Shown: positions 18,152 through 27,891 of the stretch, one piece after another
Position numbering within the stretch: the stretch's first letter is position 1
Layout: every line of letters starts with the position of its first letter
NCBI RefSeq assembly: GCF_000425205.1
Contig: NZ_AULI01000012.1
Coordinates: 53,816 to 117,815 of the forward strand
DNA: 64,000 nucleotides
Direction: 5' to 3'
DNA from: Pontibacillus halophilus JSM 076056 = DSM 19796
GTDB taxonomy: Bacteria > Bacillota > Bacilli > Bacillales > BH030062
Notes under the pieces: model-generated
The model's input: the letters and a program-made list of their open reading frames with translations, nothing else
Databases searched by the model: none
What the model was told of the DNA's origin: nothing
Made by a program: the position numbers and the translations under genes

Positions 18152-19033
18152 GTGAAAGAAACGCTCGCAACGTTTATTCAGAATCATGTCGTACAACTAA
18201 ATAGTGAATTGGAAGCTTCCATCAGAAAGCGAGCAATCCCAGATCGCCTGAAGGAATCCATGCTCTATTCCATTAAAGCTGGCGGAAAACGCATTCGTCC
18301 TATGCTAATGTTAGCTGCTAACGACGCATTTGGAGGCACACCTGAACGTGTGATGCCTGTTGCAAGTGCAGTTGAGATGATTCATACTTATTCCCTTGTG
18401 CATGATGATTTACCGGCTATGGATGACGATGATGTCCGTCGTGGTCAACCAACCAATCACAAGCAGTTTGATGAAGCTACAGCAATCCTAGCTGGAGATG
18501 GATTATTGACAACTGCCTTTCATCTCATCTCTCAGTCTTCATTAACGGATGGAGAGAAAGGATTTATTCTTAAAGAGATGGCTCAAGCGAGTGGCGCTGA
18601 GGGAATGGTAGCTGGACAGATGTTAGATATGGAAGCCGAAGGGGAAGAGCTAACCTTAGAGGAATTAGAGAACATCCACCGTCTGAAAACAGGAGAACTA
18701 CTCCGGTTTTCAGTACTTGCAGGTGCTTATTTAGGTGGTGCGAACGTGGAGCAACGAGAGGCCATTGAACGTTATGCGAAAGCTCTAGGTCTATTATTCC
18801 AAGTTCAAGATGACATTCTTGATGTTGTAGGAAATGCAGATGAGCTAGGAAAGCCAATTGGTAGCGATGTCGGAAATGACAAGAGCACCTATCCACAATT
18901 GCTAGGTCTAGAGGGAGCTAAGGAGCAAAAAGAAATTTATGCTCGAAAAGCTAAGGATGCATTAGTTGAAGCTGGCGTCGAAAGTACGTTGCTCGAAGAT
19001 TTTGTCGATTACATTAATGATCGAACTGCATAA
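18152..19033 (+). CDS. ispA: Farnesyl diphosphate synthase (geranyltranstransferase)
   Basis: The enzyme condenses isopentenyl diphosphate with dimethylallyl and geranyl diphosphate to give farnesyl diphosphate. The 293-residue protein has the first aspartate-rich motif DDLPAMDDDD near residue 87 and the second, DDILD, near 222. GGKRIRP lies near 48. GTG 18152 immediately follows the xseB stop. It is the last gene before OLE RNA, and dxs, the first step of the same pathway, lies beyond oapA. Confidence 0.96.
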   Translation: MKETLATFIQNHVVQLNSELEASIRKRAIPDRLKESMLYSIKAGGKRIRPMLMLAANDAFGGTPERVMPVASAVEMIHTYSLVHDDLPAMDDDDVRRGQPTNHKQFDEATAILAGDGLLTTAFHLISQSSLTDGEKGFILKEMAQASGAEGMVAGQMLDMEAEGEELTLEELENIHRLKTGELLRFSVLAGAYLGGANVEQREAIERYAKALGLLFQVQDDILDVVGNADELGKPIGSDVGNDKSTYPQLLGLEGAKEQKEIYARKAKDALVEAGVESTLLEDFVDYINDRTA

Positions 19034-19050
19034 TTGATGAGCAAAGCTGA

Positions 19051-19079
19051 TTGAGTCATTCAATGAAATATGTTATATT
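19051..19079 (+). promoter_or_regulatory. Sigma-A promoter of OLE RNA
   Basis: TTGAGT (19051-19056) and TATATT (19074-19079) are separated by exactly 17 nt. The expected start of transcription, near 19086, falls just before the closing stem of OLE RNA. This gives the RNA its own promoter in addition to any read-through from ispA. Confidence 0.7.
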
Positions 19080-19085
19080 ATTTGT

Positions 19086-19700
19086 ATAAAGCAGGATGGT
19101 GCAGTATTCTAGTCGGCCCTCCGTTTCTGAAGGCGGGCCTAAAAATCCGCCATAGGGCACATCGATGAAGTTCCTTGTGTCGGCTTGGGGCGCCCAGCCT
19201 TGGGTCGATGCTGGGAGTTAAGGTTGCAGGGCGATCCACAAAGGCATGTGGGCGTTGACCCTGCTTCCGCGGAGGCCCATTCTTGTAGGGATTGCTATCA
19301 CGCATGACCTATGAAATGGGGTATGAACCTACGTGATCGTTTTCGATGGGAATAACGATCCGTAGCGTAGCCTGCCTTGAGTGGCTCTGAGGGGATTATG
19401 GCATCTAGAGTCAACGCTTGATGGCCACTAGCGTTGGCTCTCCAACGCCATATGAAATCAGCGCTGCAAAAGAGGCTAGGGAACGGCCAAAGGCTGCCGA
19501 GGAAAACTCCTAGACTGTTCGTTGGACAATCAACAGGGATTATAGTGTGGACTAAGTGGTAATCCAGTCTAGTTACCGGTGACGGACTAAGTTGGGTTTA
19601 AAGGGGAACCGCCGATGTGGCAACACACGGTACCCAACTGGGAAAACCTACTGGACCTAAGCCGCAGTTTTTACCTGTTGATTGACCATCCTGTCTTACA
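19086..19700 (+). ncRNA. ole: OLE RNA (ornate, large, extremophilic RNA)
   Basis: The 717-nt gap between ispA and oapA is GC-richer than its surroundings, dense in hairpins and devoid of a plausible plus-strand gene. The ends pair: CAGGATGGT (19092-19100) with ACCATCCTG (19685-19693). That gives a closed RNA of about 610 nt, the known size of OLE RNA. Size, closing stem, own promoter and the order ispA-RNA-oapA-dxs agree with OLE RNAs of extremophilic Firmicutes such as Bacillus halodurans. Published work places the RNA at the membrane in a complex with OapA and other proteins, linked to cold, short-chain alcohol and Mg2+ responses. A covariance-model search would settle the exact ends. Confidence 0.93.
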
Positions 19701-19750
19701 TAATAAGTGAAGCTAACTCAATTATAGACATAAATAGATGAGGTTTAGTC

Positions 19751-20350
19751 ATGAAACAACAACTACAAAATTCATTAAAATTTAGTCTTGGGATTGCCGT
19801 TATCACTTTTGTGCTAGCGGCTATTTTTTCAGTCATTTCTTCATATTTATTAGGAGATGTCTATTATCTAATCGGCATATTGATTGTGTTTACGATTGTA
19901 TTTATAGGGATCTTCTTTGATATGCTAGGGATAGCAGCAACTGCCGCAGATGAAACCCCGTTCCATGCTATGGCAGCGGAAAAAGTAAACGGTTCCAAAG
20001 AGGCTATTCGTATTGTGCGAAATGCAGACAAGTTCGCGAGTTTCTGTAATGATGTAATTGGAGACATAGCGGGTATAGTAAGTGGTACGGGGACAACAAT
20101 CGTTGTGATTTCAATAACGCTCAAAATGGGAGCACCTGAAGGATCAACCACACAAATCGTTATTAGCGTAATCTTTACAAGTATCGTTGCTGCTGTAACG
20201 GTAGGTGGAAAAGCGTTAGGAAAATTCGTTGCCATTCATTCATCCACGAAGATTATCTTCATAGTTGGAAGAGCCGTTGCGCTTATAGAGAATAAGCTGA
20301 ATATAAAACTATTACCTCAAGAGAAGAAATCTTCGAGAAATTCCCGATGA
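19751..20350 (+). CDS. oapA: OLE-associated membrane protein OapA
   Basis: The 199-residue protein is predicted to have four membrane helices (about 9-31, 38-59, 106-124 and 135-157). A conserved cytoplasmic stretch with AATAADETPFHAMAA follows helix 2, and the C-terminus is basic. It sits 50 nt after OLE RNA and 15 nt before dxs, exactly where OapA is found in other OLE-bearing genomes. OapA binds OLE RNA and brings it to the membrane. The family has been compared with the membrane domain of CorC/CNNM-type magnesium transporters. ATG 19751 follows GATGAGG. Confidence 0.9.
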   Translation: MKQQLQNSLKFSLGIAVITFVLAAIFSVISSYLLGDVYYLIGILIVFTIVFIGIFFDMLGIAATAADETPFHAMAAEKVNGSKEAIRIVRNADKFASFCNDVIGDIAGIVSGTGTTIVVISITLKMGAPEGSTTQIVISVIFTSIVAAVTVGGKALGKFVAIHSSTKIIFIVGRAVALIENKLNIKLLPQEKKSSRNSR

Positions 20351-20365
20351 AGGTGAGTGATCCAA

Positions 20366-22258
20366 ATGGATCTTACTACAATTAAAGACCCTTCTTTTTT
20401 GAAGGACTTATCAACAGAAGAACTAGAAAACTTAGCTACCTCCATTCGAAACTTCTTAATTGAAGAGTTATCTGTAACAGGAGGGCACTTAGGCGCTAAT
20501 CTGGGTGTTGTAGAGTTAACGCTAGCTCTACATAAGATATTTGACAGTCCAACAGATAAATTTGTGTGGGATGTGGGTCACCAATCCTATATTCATAAGA
20601 TATTAACTGGACGAGCTGACCAATTTAGTACGTTACGCCAGTACAAGGGCTTATGCGGATTCCCAAAACGTAATGAAAGCGAGCATGATGTCTGGGAAAC
20701 AGGCCATAGCTCAACTTCCTTATCGGCTGCAATGGGGATGGTCCTTGCTCGGGACATGCAAGGAGCGGATTATTCAGTTGTTCCGGTTATTGGTGACGGA
20801 GCTTTAACAGGTGGTATGGCGTTAGAAGCGTTAAACCATATTGGCCATGAGAAGAAGAACATGACGGTCATTCTTAATGACAATGAAATGTCTATCGCCT
20901 CAAACGTTGGAGCGCTTCACAATATGCTTGGACGTATGAGAAGTGCGCGCAAGTATCATTGGGTGAAAGATGAAATGGAAATTCTTCTGAAGCGGATTCC
21001 GGCAGTTGGGGGTAGACTTGCTACGGCTGCAGAGCGCATTAAAGATAGCATGAAGTACTTTATGGTTCCAGGGATGTTCTTTGAAGAGCTCGGTTTCACG
21101 TACTACGGTCCTGTAGATGGTCATGATTTCAACGACTTGTCTGAGACAATCCAGTATGCGAAGAAAACAGAAGGTCCTGTCATTGTTCACGTTGTGACGA
21201 AGAAAGGGAAAGGCTACCACCCTGCAGAGTCTGACCAGAAGGACAAATGGCATGGAGTAGGTCCTTATAAGATCGAATCCGGTGAAAAGATTAAACCAAC
21301 CAATGCTCCACCGGCATGGAGTGAAGTGGTTAGCGAGACGCTACAAAAGAAAGCGCGTGAAGATAACCGCATTGCTGCTATAACGCCAGCAATGATTCTA
21401 GGTTCGAAGCTTGAGAAGTTTGGAGAAGAGTTCCCAGACCGCTTGTTTGATGTTGGAATTGCTGAGCAGCATGCGACAACACTTGCTGCAGGTATGGCAA
21501 CACAAGGAATGAAGCCGTTTCTAGCGATTTATTCTACATTCCTTCAACGCGCTTATGACCAACTTGTTCACGACGTTTGTCGCCAGAATTTGAATGTCAC
21601 CTTCGGCATTGACCGGGCTGGTTTGGTTGGGGCAGATGGGGAGACCCACCAAGGCGTCTTCGATATTGCCTTTATGAGACATTTGCCAAACATGACCATT
21701 ATGATGCCTAAAGATGAGAATGAGGGTCAGCATATGGTTCATACAGCGCTTGAATATGATGATGGTCCTGTTGCCGTTAGGTACCCTCGGGGAAATGGAC
21801 TGGGCGTTCATATGGATGAAGAGCTTCAAGAGATTCCGATTGGTTCATGGGAAGTACTGAAATCAGGTACTGATGCTGCCATTCTTACATTTGGTACTAC
21901 CATTTCTATGGCGTTAGAAGCGAGTAACATGCTTGAGAAAAAAGGGATTTCTGTACAAGTCATTAATGCTCGCTATATTAAGCCGATGGATGAAGCTATG
22001 CTTCATGATTTGATGGCTCAATCAATGCCACTTCTAACAGTGGAAGAAGCCGTCCTTCAAGGTGGGTTCGGTAGTGCTGTTCTTGAATTCGCTCAAGATC
22101 ATCAGTATTATAACCAAATTGTACAACGTATTGGGATTCCGGACCGTTACATCGAGCACGGCAGTGTGGGACAATTATATGAAGAAGTTGGCCTGACGAA
22201 AGAAAACATCGCAGATAAATTAGAAGAACTGTTACCAGAACAACAACAAAGGGCTTGA
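20366..22258 (+). CDS. dxs: 1-deoxy-D-xylulose-5-phosphate synthase
   Basis: Dxs joins pyruvate and glyceraldehyde 3-phosphate with thiamine diphosphate, the entry step of the MEP isoprenoid pathway. The 630-residue transketolase-like protein has the thiamine motif [15 protein letters not shown] and the pyrimidine-domain segment [24 protein letters not shown] follows. ATG 20366 is chosen because the GTG at 20357 overlaps the ribosome binding site AGGTGAG (20351-20357). It is likely co-transcribed with oapA. Confidence 0.96.
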   Translation: MDLTTIKDPSFLKDLSTEELENLATSIRNFLIEELSVTGGHLGANLGVVELTLALHKIFDSPTDKFVWDVGHQSYIHKILTGRADQFSTLRQYKGLCGFPKRNESEHDVWETGHSSTSLSAAMGMVLARDMQGADYSVVPVIGDGALTGGMALEALNHIGHEKKNMTVILNDNEMSIASNVGALHNMLGRMRSARKYHWVKDEMEILLKRIPAVGGRLATAAERIKDSMKYFMVPGMFFEELGFTYYGPVDGHDFNDLSETIQYAKKTEGPVIVHVVTKKGKGYHPAESDQKDKWHGVGPYKIESGEKIKPTNAPPAWSEVVSETLQKKAREDNRIAAITPAMILGSKLEKFGEEFPDRLFDVGIAEQHATTLAAGMATQGMKPFLAIYSTFLQRAYDQLVHDVCRQNLNVTFGIDRAGLVGADGETHQGVFDIAFMRHLPNMTIMMPKDENEGQHMVHTALEYDDGPVAVRYPRGNGLGVHMDEELQEIPIGSWEVLKSGTDAAILTFGTTISMALEASNMLEKKGISVQVINARYIKPMDEAMLHDLMAQSMPLLTVEEAVLQGGFGSAVLEFAQDHQYYNQIVQRIGIPDRYIEHGSVGQLYEEVGLTKENIADKLEELLPEQQQRA

Positions 22259-22262
22259 GAAG

Positions 22263-23072
22263 ATGGCGAATAAAGTACGATTAGATACACTGCTCGTGAA
22301 TCGAGGGCTCTCTGAGACTCGCGAGAAAGCAAAACGAAACATAATGGCTGGTCTTGTCTATTCAGAATCAACTCGAATGGATAAGCCAGGTGTTAAAGTA
22401 GACGATACAATCCCACTTACAGTAAAAGGAAAAGCTATTCCTTATGTGAGTCGAGGTGGGCTTAAGCTTGAGAAGGCGTTAAAACATTTCGATCTTAAGT
22501 TAGAGGGCAAGACGCTCATAGATGTCGGGTCTTCTACTGGTGGGTTTACAGACTGTGCCCTTCAGAACGGTGCAGAAATGAGCTATGCCATTGATGTTGG
22601 GTACAATCAATTAGCGTGGAAATTACGTAACGATGAACGAGTAGAAGTGATGGAACGTACGAATTTCAGGTATGTGACTCCGGATGATTTAACGCGAGGA
22701 AAACCAAATGTGTCTTCCATTGACGTCTCGTTTATCTCTCTAAAACTCATTCTTCCCGTGCTAAAGACGCTGCTGCAAGAAGATAGCGATGTCGTCGCAC
22801 TGATTAAGCCGCAATTTGAAGCGGGGAGAGAACAAGTTGGGAAGAAAGGGATTATTCGCGATGCAAAGGTCCACCGTCAAGTTGTCCGAGATATGCTCGA
22901 TTTTGCGAGTCAAACTGGATACTCTGTCGAAGGCCTGACCTTCTCTCCTATTACAGGCGGAGATGGCAACATCGAGTTCCTGGCTCATTTGAAATGGAAG
23001 GATGGGAATGGTGTAATCCAACCGACGATTGATGTGGATGAAGTTGTTTCTGAAGCTCATCAAACCCATTAA
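22263..23072 (+). CDS. tlyA: TlyA-family rRNA 2'-O-methyltransferase (hemolysin-A-like)
   Basis: The 269-residue protein joins an N-terminal S4 RNA-binding domain (about 5-65, RLDTLLVNRGLSETREKAKR) to an FtsJ-type SAM methyltransferase domain. The SAM-binding motif IDVGSSTGGFTDC lies near residue 83. Members methylate the 2'-hydroxyl of cytidines in rRNA; the exact target in Bacillus is not clear from sequence. It begins four bases after dxs and is followed by a terminator. Confidence 0.9.
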   Translation: MANKVRLDTLLVNRGLSETREKAKRNIMAGLVYSESTRMDKPGVKVDDTIPLTVKGKAIPYVSRGGLKLEKALKHFDLKLEGKTLIDVGSSTGGFTDCALQNGAEMSYAIDVGYNQLAWKLRNDERVEVMERTNFRYVTPDDLTRGKPNVSSIDVSFISLKLILPVLKTLLQEDSDVVALIKPQFEAGREQVGKKGIIRDAKVHRQVVRDMLDFASQTGYSVEGLTFSPITGGDGNIEFLAHLKWKDGNGVIQPTIDVDEVVSEAHQTH

Positions 23073-23089
23073 ATAAAGTATGTTAGAAT

Positions 23090-23114
23090 GGGACTACAAA
23101 GGTGGTCCCTTTTT
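23090..23114 (+). terminator. Short terminator between tlyA and ahrC
   Basis: GGGACTAC and GTGGTCCC form an eight-base stem with an AAAG loop and are followed by five T. Confidence 0.75.
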
Positions 23115-23152
23115 AAATGGATGTTTAAGTAGGCATGAAGTGAGGGAGATAC

Positions 23153-23602
23153 ATGAATAAAGGTCAACGTCATATTAAAATTCGCGAATTAATCGCAGAG
23201 AACGATATTGAAACACAAGATGACTTAGTCGACCGATTGCGTGGTCTTGGATACAACGTGACACAAGCAACGGTCTCAAGAGATATAAAGGAGCTTCATC
23301 TTGTCAAAGTGCCAATGCTTGATGGTCGCTACAAATACAGCTTGCCAGCGGACCAGCGATTTAATCCGTTGGAGAAGTTAAAACGGTTAATGATTGATGC
23401 ATTCCTACGCATTGATGTGGCCAGCCACTTTATTGTACTCAAAACGTTGCCAGGTAATGGGAACGCCATTGGTGTACTCATAGATAATTTGGATTGGGAA
23501 GAGATCCTCGGGACGATTTGCGGGGATGATACGTGTTTAATCATTTGTCGTACGGAGGCAGAAGCATCACAGATCCGTGACCGTTTACTCGACATGCTGT
23601 AA
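23153..23602 (+). CDS. ahrC: Arginine repressor/activator AhrC (ArgR)
   Basis: AhrC represses arginine biosynthesis and activates catabolism when arginine is bound. The 149-residue protein has an N-terminal winged helix with [25 protein letters not shown]. The C-terminal hexamerisation domain carries the arginine-binding [14 protein letters not shown]. The position between tlyA and recN is standard in Bacillales. Confidence 0.97.
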   Translation: MNKGQRHIKIRELIAENDIETQDDLVDRLRGLGYNVTQATVSRDIKELHLVKVPMLDGRYKYSLPADQRFNPLEKLKRLMIDAFLRIDVASHFIVLKTLPGNGNAIGVLIDNLDWEEILGTICGDDTCLIICRTEAEASQIRDRLLDML

Positions 23603-23626
23603 ATTTCAAAGAAGAGGTGCTATCTC

Positions 23627-25360
23627 GTGTTAGCTGAACTTTCTATTAAAGATTTTGCCATTATTGAGGAAGTAACCGTGCAGTTTCGTGAAGGATTAAC
23701 CGTTCTAACGGGCGAAACAGGTGCTGGTAAATCCATTATTATTGACGCCATACAACTGCTAACAGGTGGTCGAGGTTCAGCTGAGTTCGTGCGCTATGGG
23801 ACGAAGAAGGCGGAAATTGAAGGATTGTTCTATATTGACCATCCTAAGCATTCTGTCTATGAGAAAGCAGAAGCTTTCGGAGTTGAAGTCGATGATGATG
23901 GGATGATTGTGCTAAATCGAACAATCAGCGCAAATGGAAAGAGCATCTGTCGTGTAAACGGAAAGCTAGTCACGCTTGCAATCTTAAAAGAATTTGGTAA
24001 GACATTAATTGATATACATACTCAGCATGAAACGCAATCATTGATGGATGTAGACCGTCACATCGAATTACTTGATTTGTATGACCAGGTCAAGATAGAA
24101 GAAGTGAAGTCGGACTATACGGTGCTGTACAAGCAGTTCGATGCATTAAAGAAACGACACCGTGAACTCAGCGAGAATGAACAGGAGATGGCTCAACGAC
24201 TTGACCTTCTGGAGTTCCAATATCGTGAGTTAGAAGAAGCCAACTTACAGCCGAATGAGGATGAGGTTCTCACTGAGGATCGCAATCGACTTGTGAATTA
24301 CGAGAAGATATACTCCGGTCTGAATGATGCTTATCACGCGCTCTACGGGGATCAAAAGGCACTTGATTGGCTATCTCATTCGCTTTCTTCACTTGAGGGC
24401 GCGCAGAATTTCGATGAAGAAATTGCTAAGAAGACAGAAGAGCTCTCCAATCACTATTATTTAGTTGAAGAACTCGCCTATTCGTTAAGGCATCAGCTTG
24501 ATTCACTTGAATTTGACGCCAATGAATTGGACAGTATTGAAGCGCGCTTAAACGAAATTAACCGTTTAAGAAAGAAGTACGGACAGTCTGTAAATGACAT
24601 TCTAGAATACGCGTCCAAGATTGAAGAAGAAATTGACCAAATTAAGAATCGAGATTCTCACATTGTGAAGTTGGAAGAAGAGATTAAAGAGAAAGCTGAG
24701 GATGTTGCGCTTGAAGCGAAACATTTGCACGACCTACGTGTAAAGGCGGCTGATCAGTTATCATCTTCCATACACAATGAACTGAAGGACTTATATCTTG
24801 AGAAAGCGGCATTCGGGGTTGATTTCGAGACTGTGGAAGGGACTGAAACAGATCCTGAGATAGAAGGGAAGCGGGTTAAGCTATCCCGAAATGGAATGGA
24901 CCATGTGAAGTTTCTTATTACTACAAATCCTGGTGAGCCGTTGAAGGAAATTCATAAAGTAGCAAGTGGCGGTGAGCTGTCTCGTATCATGCTCGCTTTA
25001 AAACGAATCTTCTCCCAGCACCAAGGCGTAACGAGTGTCATTTTCGATGAGGTGGACACTGGCGTTAGTGGACGAGTAGCCCAGTCTATTGCCGAGAAGA
25101 TTTACGGTATATCTTCTGGGTCTCAGGTGCTCTGTATTTCACACCTCCCCCAAGTGGCTGCAATGGCAGATACTCATCTTTATATCCAAAAGCATGTGGA
25201 GAACGACCGGACATCTACAAGTGTGGAAGAATTGTCCATGGAGCACAAGATTGAAGAACTCTCCCGTATGATTACAGGCGCAGAGTTAACGGAAACAACG
25301 AAAGAGCACGCTAAAGAATTACTTAATCTTGCTGAAAAATTTAAACAAGTTCATGCTTAA
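23627..25360 (+). CDS. recN: DNA repair protein RecN
   Basis: RecN is an SMC-like ATPase that gathers at DNA double-strand breaks. The 577-residue protein has Walker A GETGAGKS (29-36), a long coiled coil in the middle (about 150-370) and the C-terminal signature VASGGELSRIMLA. Walker B VIFDEVDTGVSG and the H-loop SHLPQVAA follow. The start is GTG 23627 after AAGAGGTG. A terminator follows at the stop codon. Confidence 0.97.
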   Translation: MLAELSIKDFAIIEEVTVQFREGLTVLTGETGAGKSIIIDAIQLLTGGRGSAEFVRYGTKKAEIEGLFYIDHPKHSVYEKAEAFGVEVDDDGMIVLNRTISANGKSICRVNGKLVTLAILKEFGKTLIDIHTQHETQSLMDVDRHIELLDLYDQVKIEEVKSDYTVLYKQFDALKKRHRELSENEQEMAQRLDLLEFQYRELEEANLQPNEDEVLTEDRNRLVNYEKIYSGLNDAYHALYGDQKALDWLSHSLSSLEGAQNFDEEIAKKTEELSNHYYLVEELAYSLRHQLDSLEFDANELDSIEARLNEINRLRKKYGQSVNDILEYASKIEEEIDQIKNRDSHIVKLEEEIKEKAEDVALEAKHLHDLRVKAADQLSSSIHNELKDLYLEKAAFGVDFETVEGTETDPEIEGKRVKLSRNGMDHVKFLITTNPGEPLKEIHKVASGGELSRIMLALKRIFSQHQGVTSVIFDEVDTGVSGRVAQSIAEKIYGISSGSQVLCISHLPQVAAMADTHLYIQKHVENDRTSTSVEELSMEHKIEELSRMITGAELTETTKEHAKELLNLAEKFKQVHA

Positions 25361-25390
25361 ACTGCCCATTTATGGGCAGTTTAATTTATT
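25359..25390 (+). terminator. Rho-independent terminator after recN
   Basis: AAACTGCCCA and TGGGCAGTTT form a perfect 10-bp stem with a four-base loop, followed by a T-rich tail. Confidence 0.9.
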
Positions 25391-25457
25391 TCTATTTCAC
25401 TCCCTACATACGGAACGGTTTAAGGAAGTGTTACCTAGTTTTTCTGATGTTCCTGTA

Positions 25458-25487
25458 GTTTAAAACCGCACAGTAAAGGTCACATTA
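25458..25487 (+). promoter_or_regulatory. Sigma-F/sigma-G type promoter of spoIVB
   Basis: GTTTA (25458-25462), a 15-nt spacer and GGTCACATTA (25478-25487) match the sigma-F consensus GYWTA-N15-GGNNANAHTR at every position. spoIVB is a forespore gene controlled by sigma-F and sigma-G in B. subtilis, so the position is as expected. Confidence 0.8.
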
Positions 25488-25541
25488 AAGGTACAGACAA
25501 AAAAATATAGGTATGGGTTTGAAACGAGGAGAGTGAACTGT

Positions 25542-26822
25542 TTGAATCCAATTGAATGTTGTAGAAAGATATTGGGTGTTATACTCCTTGTTGCTGTTCT
25601 TTGTATACCGTTCTCCAAACCTGTCCAAACGTATTTGTCTATTCCGAATGAGTTGACGGTATTCGAGAATGAACCTACCGCACTGCAAACGATTGGGTCT
25701 TCAGTTCCAAAAGTAAAAGCAGGGGACTCTGTGATTGAGCAGGAAGCAAATGCGCTAATCGGAAAACATTCAGGAGAATCTGAATTTGTATATGAACTAG
25801 CAGGGCTGCCGATTAAAAAAGTTGATGTAAATGTGCTTAAGGATTTTAAAGTCATTCCTGGTGGTCAATCCATTGGTGTGAAGCTTCATACGCTTGGCGT
25901 CCTCGTTGTAGGTCACCATTTAGTGGACACACCAGATGGAAAAGTCTCCCCTGGAGAAGAAGCGAATGTCCAAGTAGGAGACATTCTGCTCAAGATTAAC
26001 GGTAAAGACATTAAACAAATGAGTGAAGTAGCACCATTTGTTGAAGAAGCAGGAAAGAATGATGAGAAATTAAAGCTTACAATCAAACGTGAGAAAGAAA
26101 CATTTGAAACGATGCTTACTCCTTATTATGACGATCAAGACAATAAATATCGTTTAGGATTGTATATTCGTGATTCTGCTGCAGGAATCGGCACGATGAC
26201 CTTTTACCACCCAGACTCGAAGAAGTATGGAGCATTAGGGCATGTAATTTCCGATATGGACACGAAAAAGCCAATTGAGATTCATGAAGGCACGATTGTA
26301 CGTTCTAATGTTACTGAAATTGAAAAAGGAAGCAATGGTGTACCTGGGGAGAAGCGAGCCAAGTTCTCTGCAGATCAATCACAGATTGGGAACATTACAC
26401 GTAACAGTCCATTTGGAATCTTTGGCAAGCTAGACAAGCAAGTGAAAAATGGGATTATGGATAACCCTATGCCAATTGCATTGTCCCACCAAGTGAAAGA
26501 AGGGCCAGCCAAAATTCTAACTGTTGTAGAAGGTGAGCAAGTTCGAGAATTCGATGTTGAAATTGTTAGCACGGTTCCTCAGAAATACCCAGCAACTAAA
26601 GGGATGATTGTGAAAGTCACTGATCCTGACTTGTTAAAGATTACTGGAGGCATCGTCCAAGGAATGAGTGGAAGTCCAATTATCCAAGATGATAAAGTAG
26701 TTGGCGCGGTGACGCATGTGTTTGTGAATGACCCTACGTCTGGGTACGGCGTTCACATTGAATGGATGTTGCATGAAGCAGGCATAAATATTTATGAAGA
26801 AGAACAAGAAAAGGCGAGTTAA
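25542..26822 (+). CDS. spoIVB: SpoIVB serine peptidase
   Basis: SpoIVB is secreted by the forespore and cleaves SpoIVFA, which triggers pro-sigma-K processing in the mother cell. The protein has an N-terminal membrane helix, a PDZ domain (about 105-180) and an S55 peptidase domain. The catalytic His is in GALGHVISD and the Ser in GMSGSPI. TTG 25542 is chosen because the GTG at 25533 overlaps the ribosome binding site GAGGAGAG. This gives 426 residues, the usual length. It lies immediately upstream of spo0A as in B. subtilis. Confidence 0.95.
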   Translation: MNPIECCRKILGVILLVAVLCIPFSKPVQTYLSIPNELTVFENEPTALQTIGSSVPKVKAGDSVIEQEANALIGKHSGESEFVYELAGLPIKKVDVNVLKDFKVIPGGQSIGVKLHTLGVLVVGHHLVDTPDGKVSPGEEANVQVGDILLKINGKDIKQMSEVAPFVEEAGKNDEKLKLTIKREKETFETMLTPYYDDQDNKYRLGLYIRDSAAGIGTMTFYHPDSKKYGALGHVISDMDTKKPIEIHEGTIVRSNVTEIEKGSNGVPGEKRAKFSADQSQIGNITRNSPFGIFGKLDKQVKNGIMDNPMPIALSHQVKEGPAKILTVVEGEQVREFDVEIVSTVPQKYPATKGMIVKVTDPDLLKITGGIVQGMSGSPIIQDDKVVGAVTHVFVNDPTSGYGVHIEWMLHEAGINIYEEEQEKAS

Positions 26823-26858
26823 AAAGACAGGATAAGTACCTTCCTGTCTTTATTTTTT
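26822..26858 (+). terminator. Rho-independent terminator after spoIVB
   Basis: AAAGACAGGA and TTCCTGTCTTT pair across an eight-base loop and are followed by a T run. Confidence 0.9.
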
Positions 26859-26863
26859 GCATC

Positions 26864-26891
26864 TTCTTATAAAAAAACAATATGTTATAAT
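26864..26891 (+). promoter_or_regulatory. Vegetative (sigma-A) promoter of spo0A
   Basis: TATAAT at 26886-26891 is preceded by TG one base upstream (extended -10). A weak -35, TTCTTA, lies at 26864-26869 with a 16-nt spacer. It would give a leader of about 200 nt, as for the vegetative promoter Pv of B. subtilis spo0A. Confidence 0.6.
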
Positions 26892-26916
26892 AAAGGTGAT
26901 AATGACCTAAAGTTTT

Positions 26917-26923
26917 TTCGACA
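26917..26923 (-). promoter_or_regulatory. 0A box (Spo0A binding site) upstream of spo0A
   Basis: TTCGACA is the exact reverse complement of the core 0A box TGTCGAA. It lies 26 nt after the vegetative -10 and thus in a position to repress that promoter. Confidence 0.6.
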
Positions 26924-27013
26924 AATGTACGCTTATAGCGTTGAACTATGTTGAAGGAAATCGAATACCCGTGAAAAATCGAGGAAATGGAAGAGAATCG
27001 AAAAAATTCAAAG

Positions 27014-27029
27014 TTTTTCACGTGAAAAA
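27014..27029. repeat. 16-bp perfect palindrome in the spo0A control region
   Basis: TTTTTCACGTGAAAAA is a perfect palindrome between the two 0A boxes. It could bind a dimeric regulator or act as a weak hairpin. I do not recognise it as a known Bacillus operator. Confidence 0.5.
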
Positions 27030-27057
27030 GAGGAAATTTCATAGTTCTGTCGAAAAT
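27029..27057 (+). promoter_or_regulatory. Candidate sigma-H promoter with overlapping 0A box (spo0A Ps)
   Basis: AGAGGAAAT (27029-27037) resembles the sigma-H -35 element RNAGGAWWW. GAAA (27052-27055), 14 nt later, stands where GAAT is expected. A perfect 0A box TGTCGAA (27048-27054) overlaps this -10. The arrangement is that of the sporulation promoter of spo0A, autoregulated by Spo0A~P. Confidence 0.5.
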
Positions 27058-27102
27058 AAACTTTGGAGACAAGAGGGAACCAAAAACGGGGAGGAAGTAT
27101 GC

Positions 27103-27891
27103 GTGGAAAAAATTAAAGTTTGTTTGGCGGATGATAATCGGGAACTTGTTCATATGTTAGATGATTATTTCTATGACCAGGAAGAGATTGAAGTTGTGGG
27201 GAAAGCTTATAATGGTCAAGATTGTTTAACGTTGTTAGAAGAATCCGATCCTGATGTCCTAGTGCTGGATATTATTATGCCGCACGTTGACGGATTGGCA
27301 GTCCTTTCTAAGATGAAGGAACTTGGTAAAGAGCGTCTGCCAAACGTCATTATGCTTACAGCGTTTGGGCAAGAAGAAGTAACGAAGAAAGCGGTCGACC
27401 TAGGGGCATCTTATTTTATTTTAAAACCATTTGATTTAGATAACCTGCGTGATCATATTCTCCAAGTGCATGGCAAATCCCCAGCATTTGATTCTAGTCG
27501 AAATCGTGCGGTTCGAGAACGCAAACCTGAGAAGAAGCTTAATCTAGATGCAAGTATTACGAACATCATCCATGAAATCGGAGTGCCCGCTCACATTAAA
27601 GGATACATGTATCTACGTGAAGCCATTTCTATGGTTTACAACGACATTGAGTTACTAGGGTCCATTACGAAGGTTCTGTACCCGGATATTGCGAAAAAGT
27701 ACAATACAACTGCAAGCCGTGTAGAGCGAGCAATTCGACACGCTATTGAAGTGGCATGGAGCAGAGGTAACATTGACTCTATTTCAACGCTATTTGGCTA
27801 CACCGTATCCATGTCGAAAGCGAAGCCAACAAACAGTGAGTTTATCGCAATGGTGGCGGATAAGTTACGTTTGGAGCATATGGCTGTTTAA
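27103..27891 (+). CDS. spo0A: Sporulation master regulator Spo0A
   Basis: Spo0A receives phosphate from the phosphorelay and switches on sporulation genes. The 262-residue protein has a receiver domain with the acidic pair D10-D11, phospho-acceptor D56 (LVLDIIMP) and Lys in LKPF near 108. The C-terminal DNA-binding domain contains [19 protein letters not shown]. The start is GTG 27103 after GGGGAGGA; the ATG at 27099 is in another frame. The long upstream open frame overlaps the promoter region and is not used. Confidence 0.97.
   Translation: MEKIKVCLADDNRELVHMLDDYFYDQEEIEVVGKAYNGQDCLTLLEESDPDVLVLDIIMPHVDGLAVLSKMKELGKERLPNVIMLTAFGQEEVTKKAVDLGASYFILKPFDLDNLRDHILQVHGKSPAFDSSRNRAVRERKPEKKLNLDASITNIIHEIGVPAHIKGYMYLREAISMVYNDIELLGSITKVLYPDIAKKYNTTASRVERAIRHAIEVAWSRGNIDSISTLFGYTVSMSKAKPTNSEFIAMVADKLRLEHMAV

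Noticed and set aside
19078..19305. Minus-strand open frame of 75 codons inside OLE RNA
   Set aside because: No start signal and Pro/Arg-rich translation typical of structured RNA; the region is better explained as OLE RNA.
26941..27102. N-terminal extension of Spo0A by 54 residues
   Set aside because: It would cover promoter elements and a 0A box and lacks a ribosome binding site. GTG 27103 with GGGGAGGA gives the conserved N-terminus.
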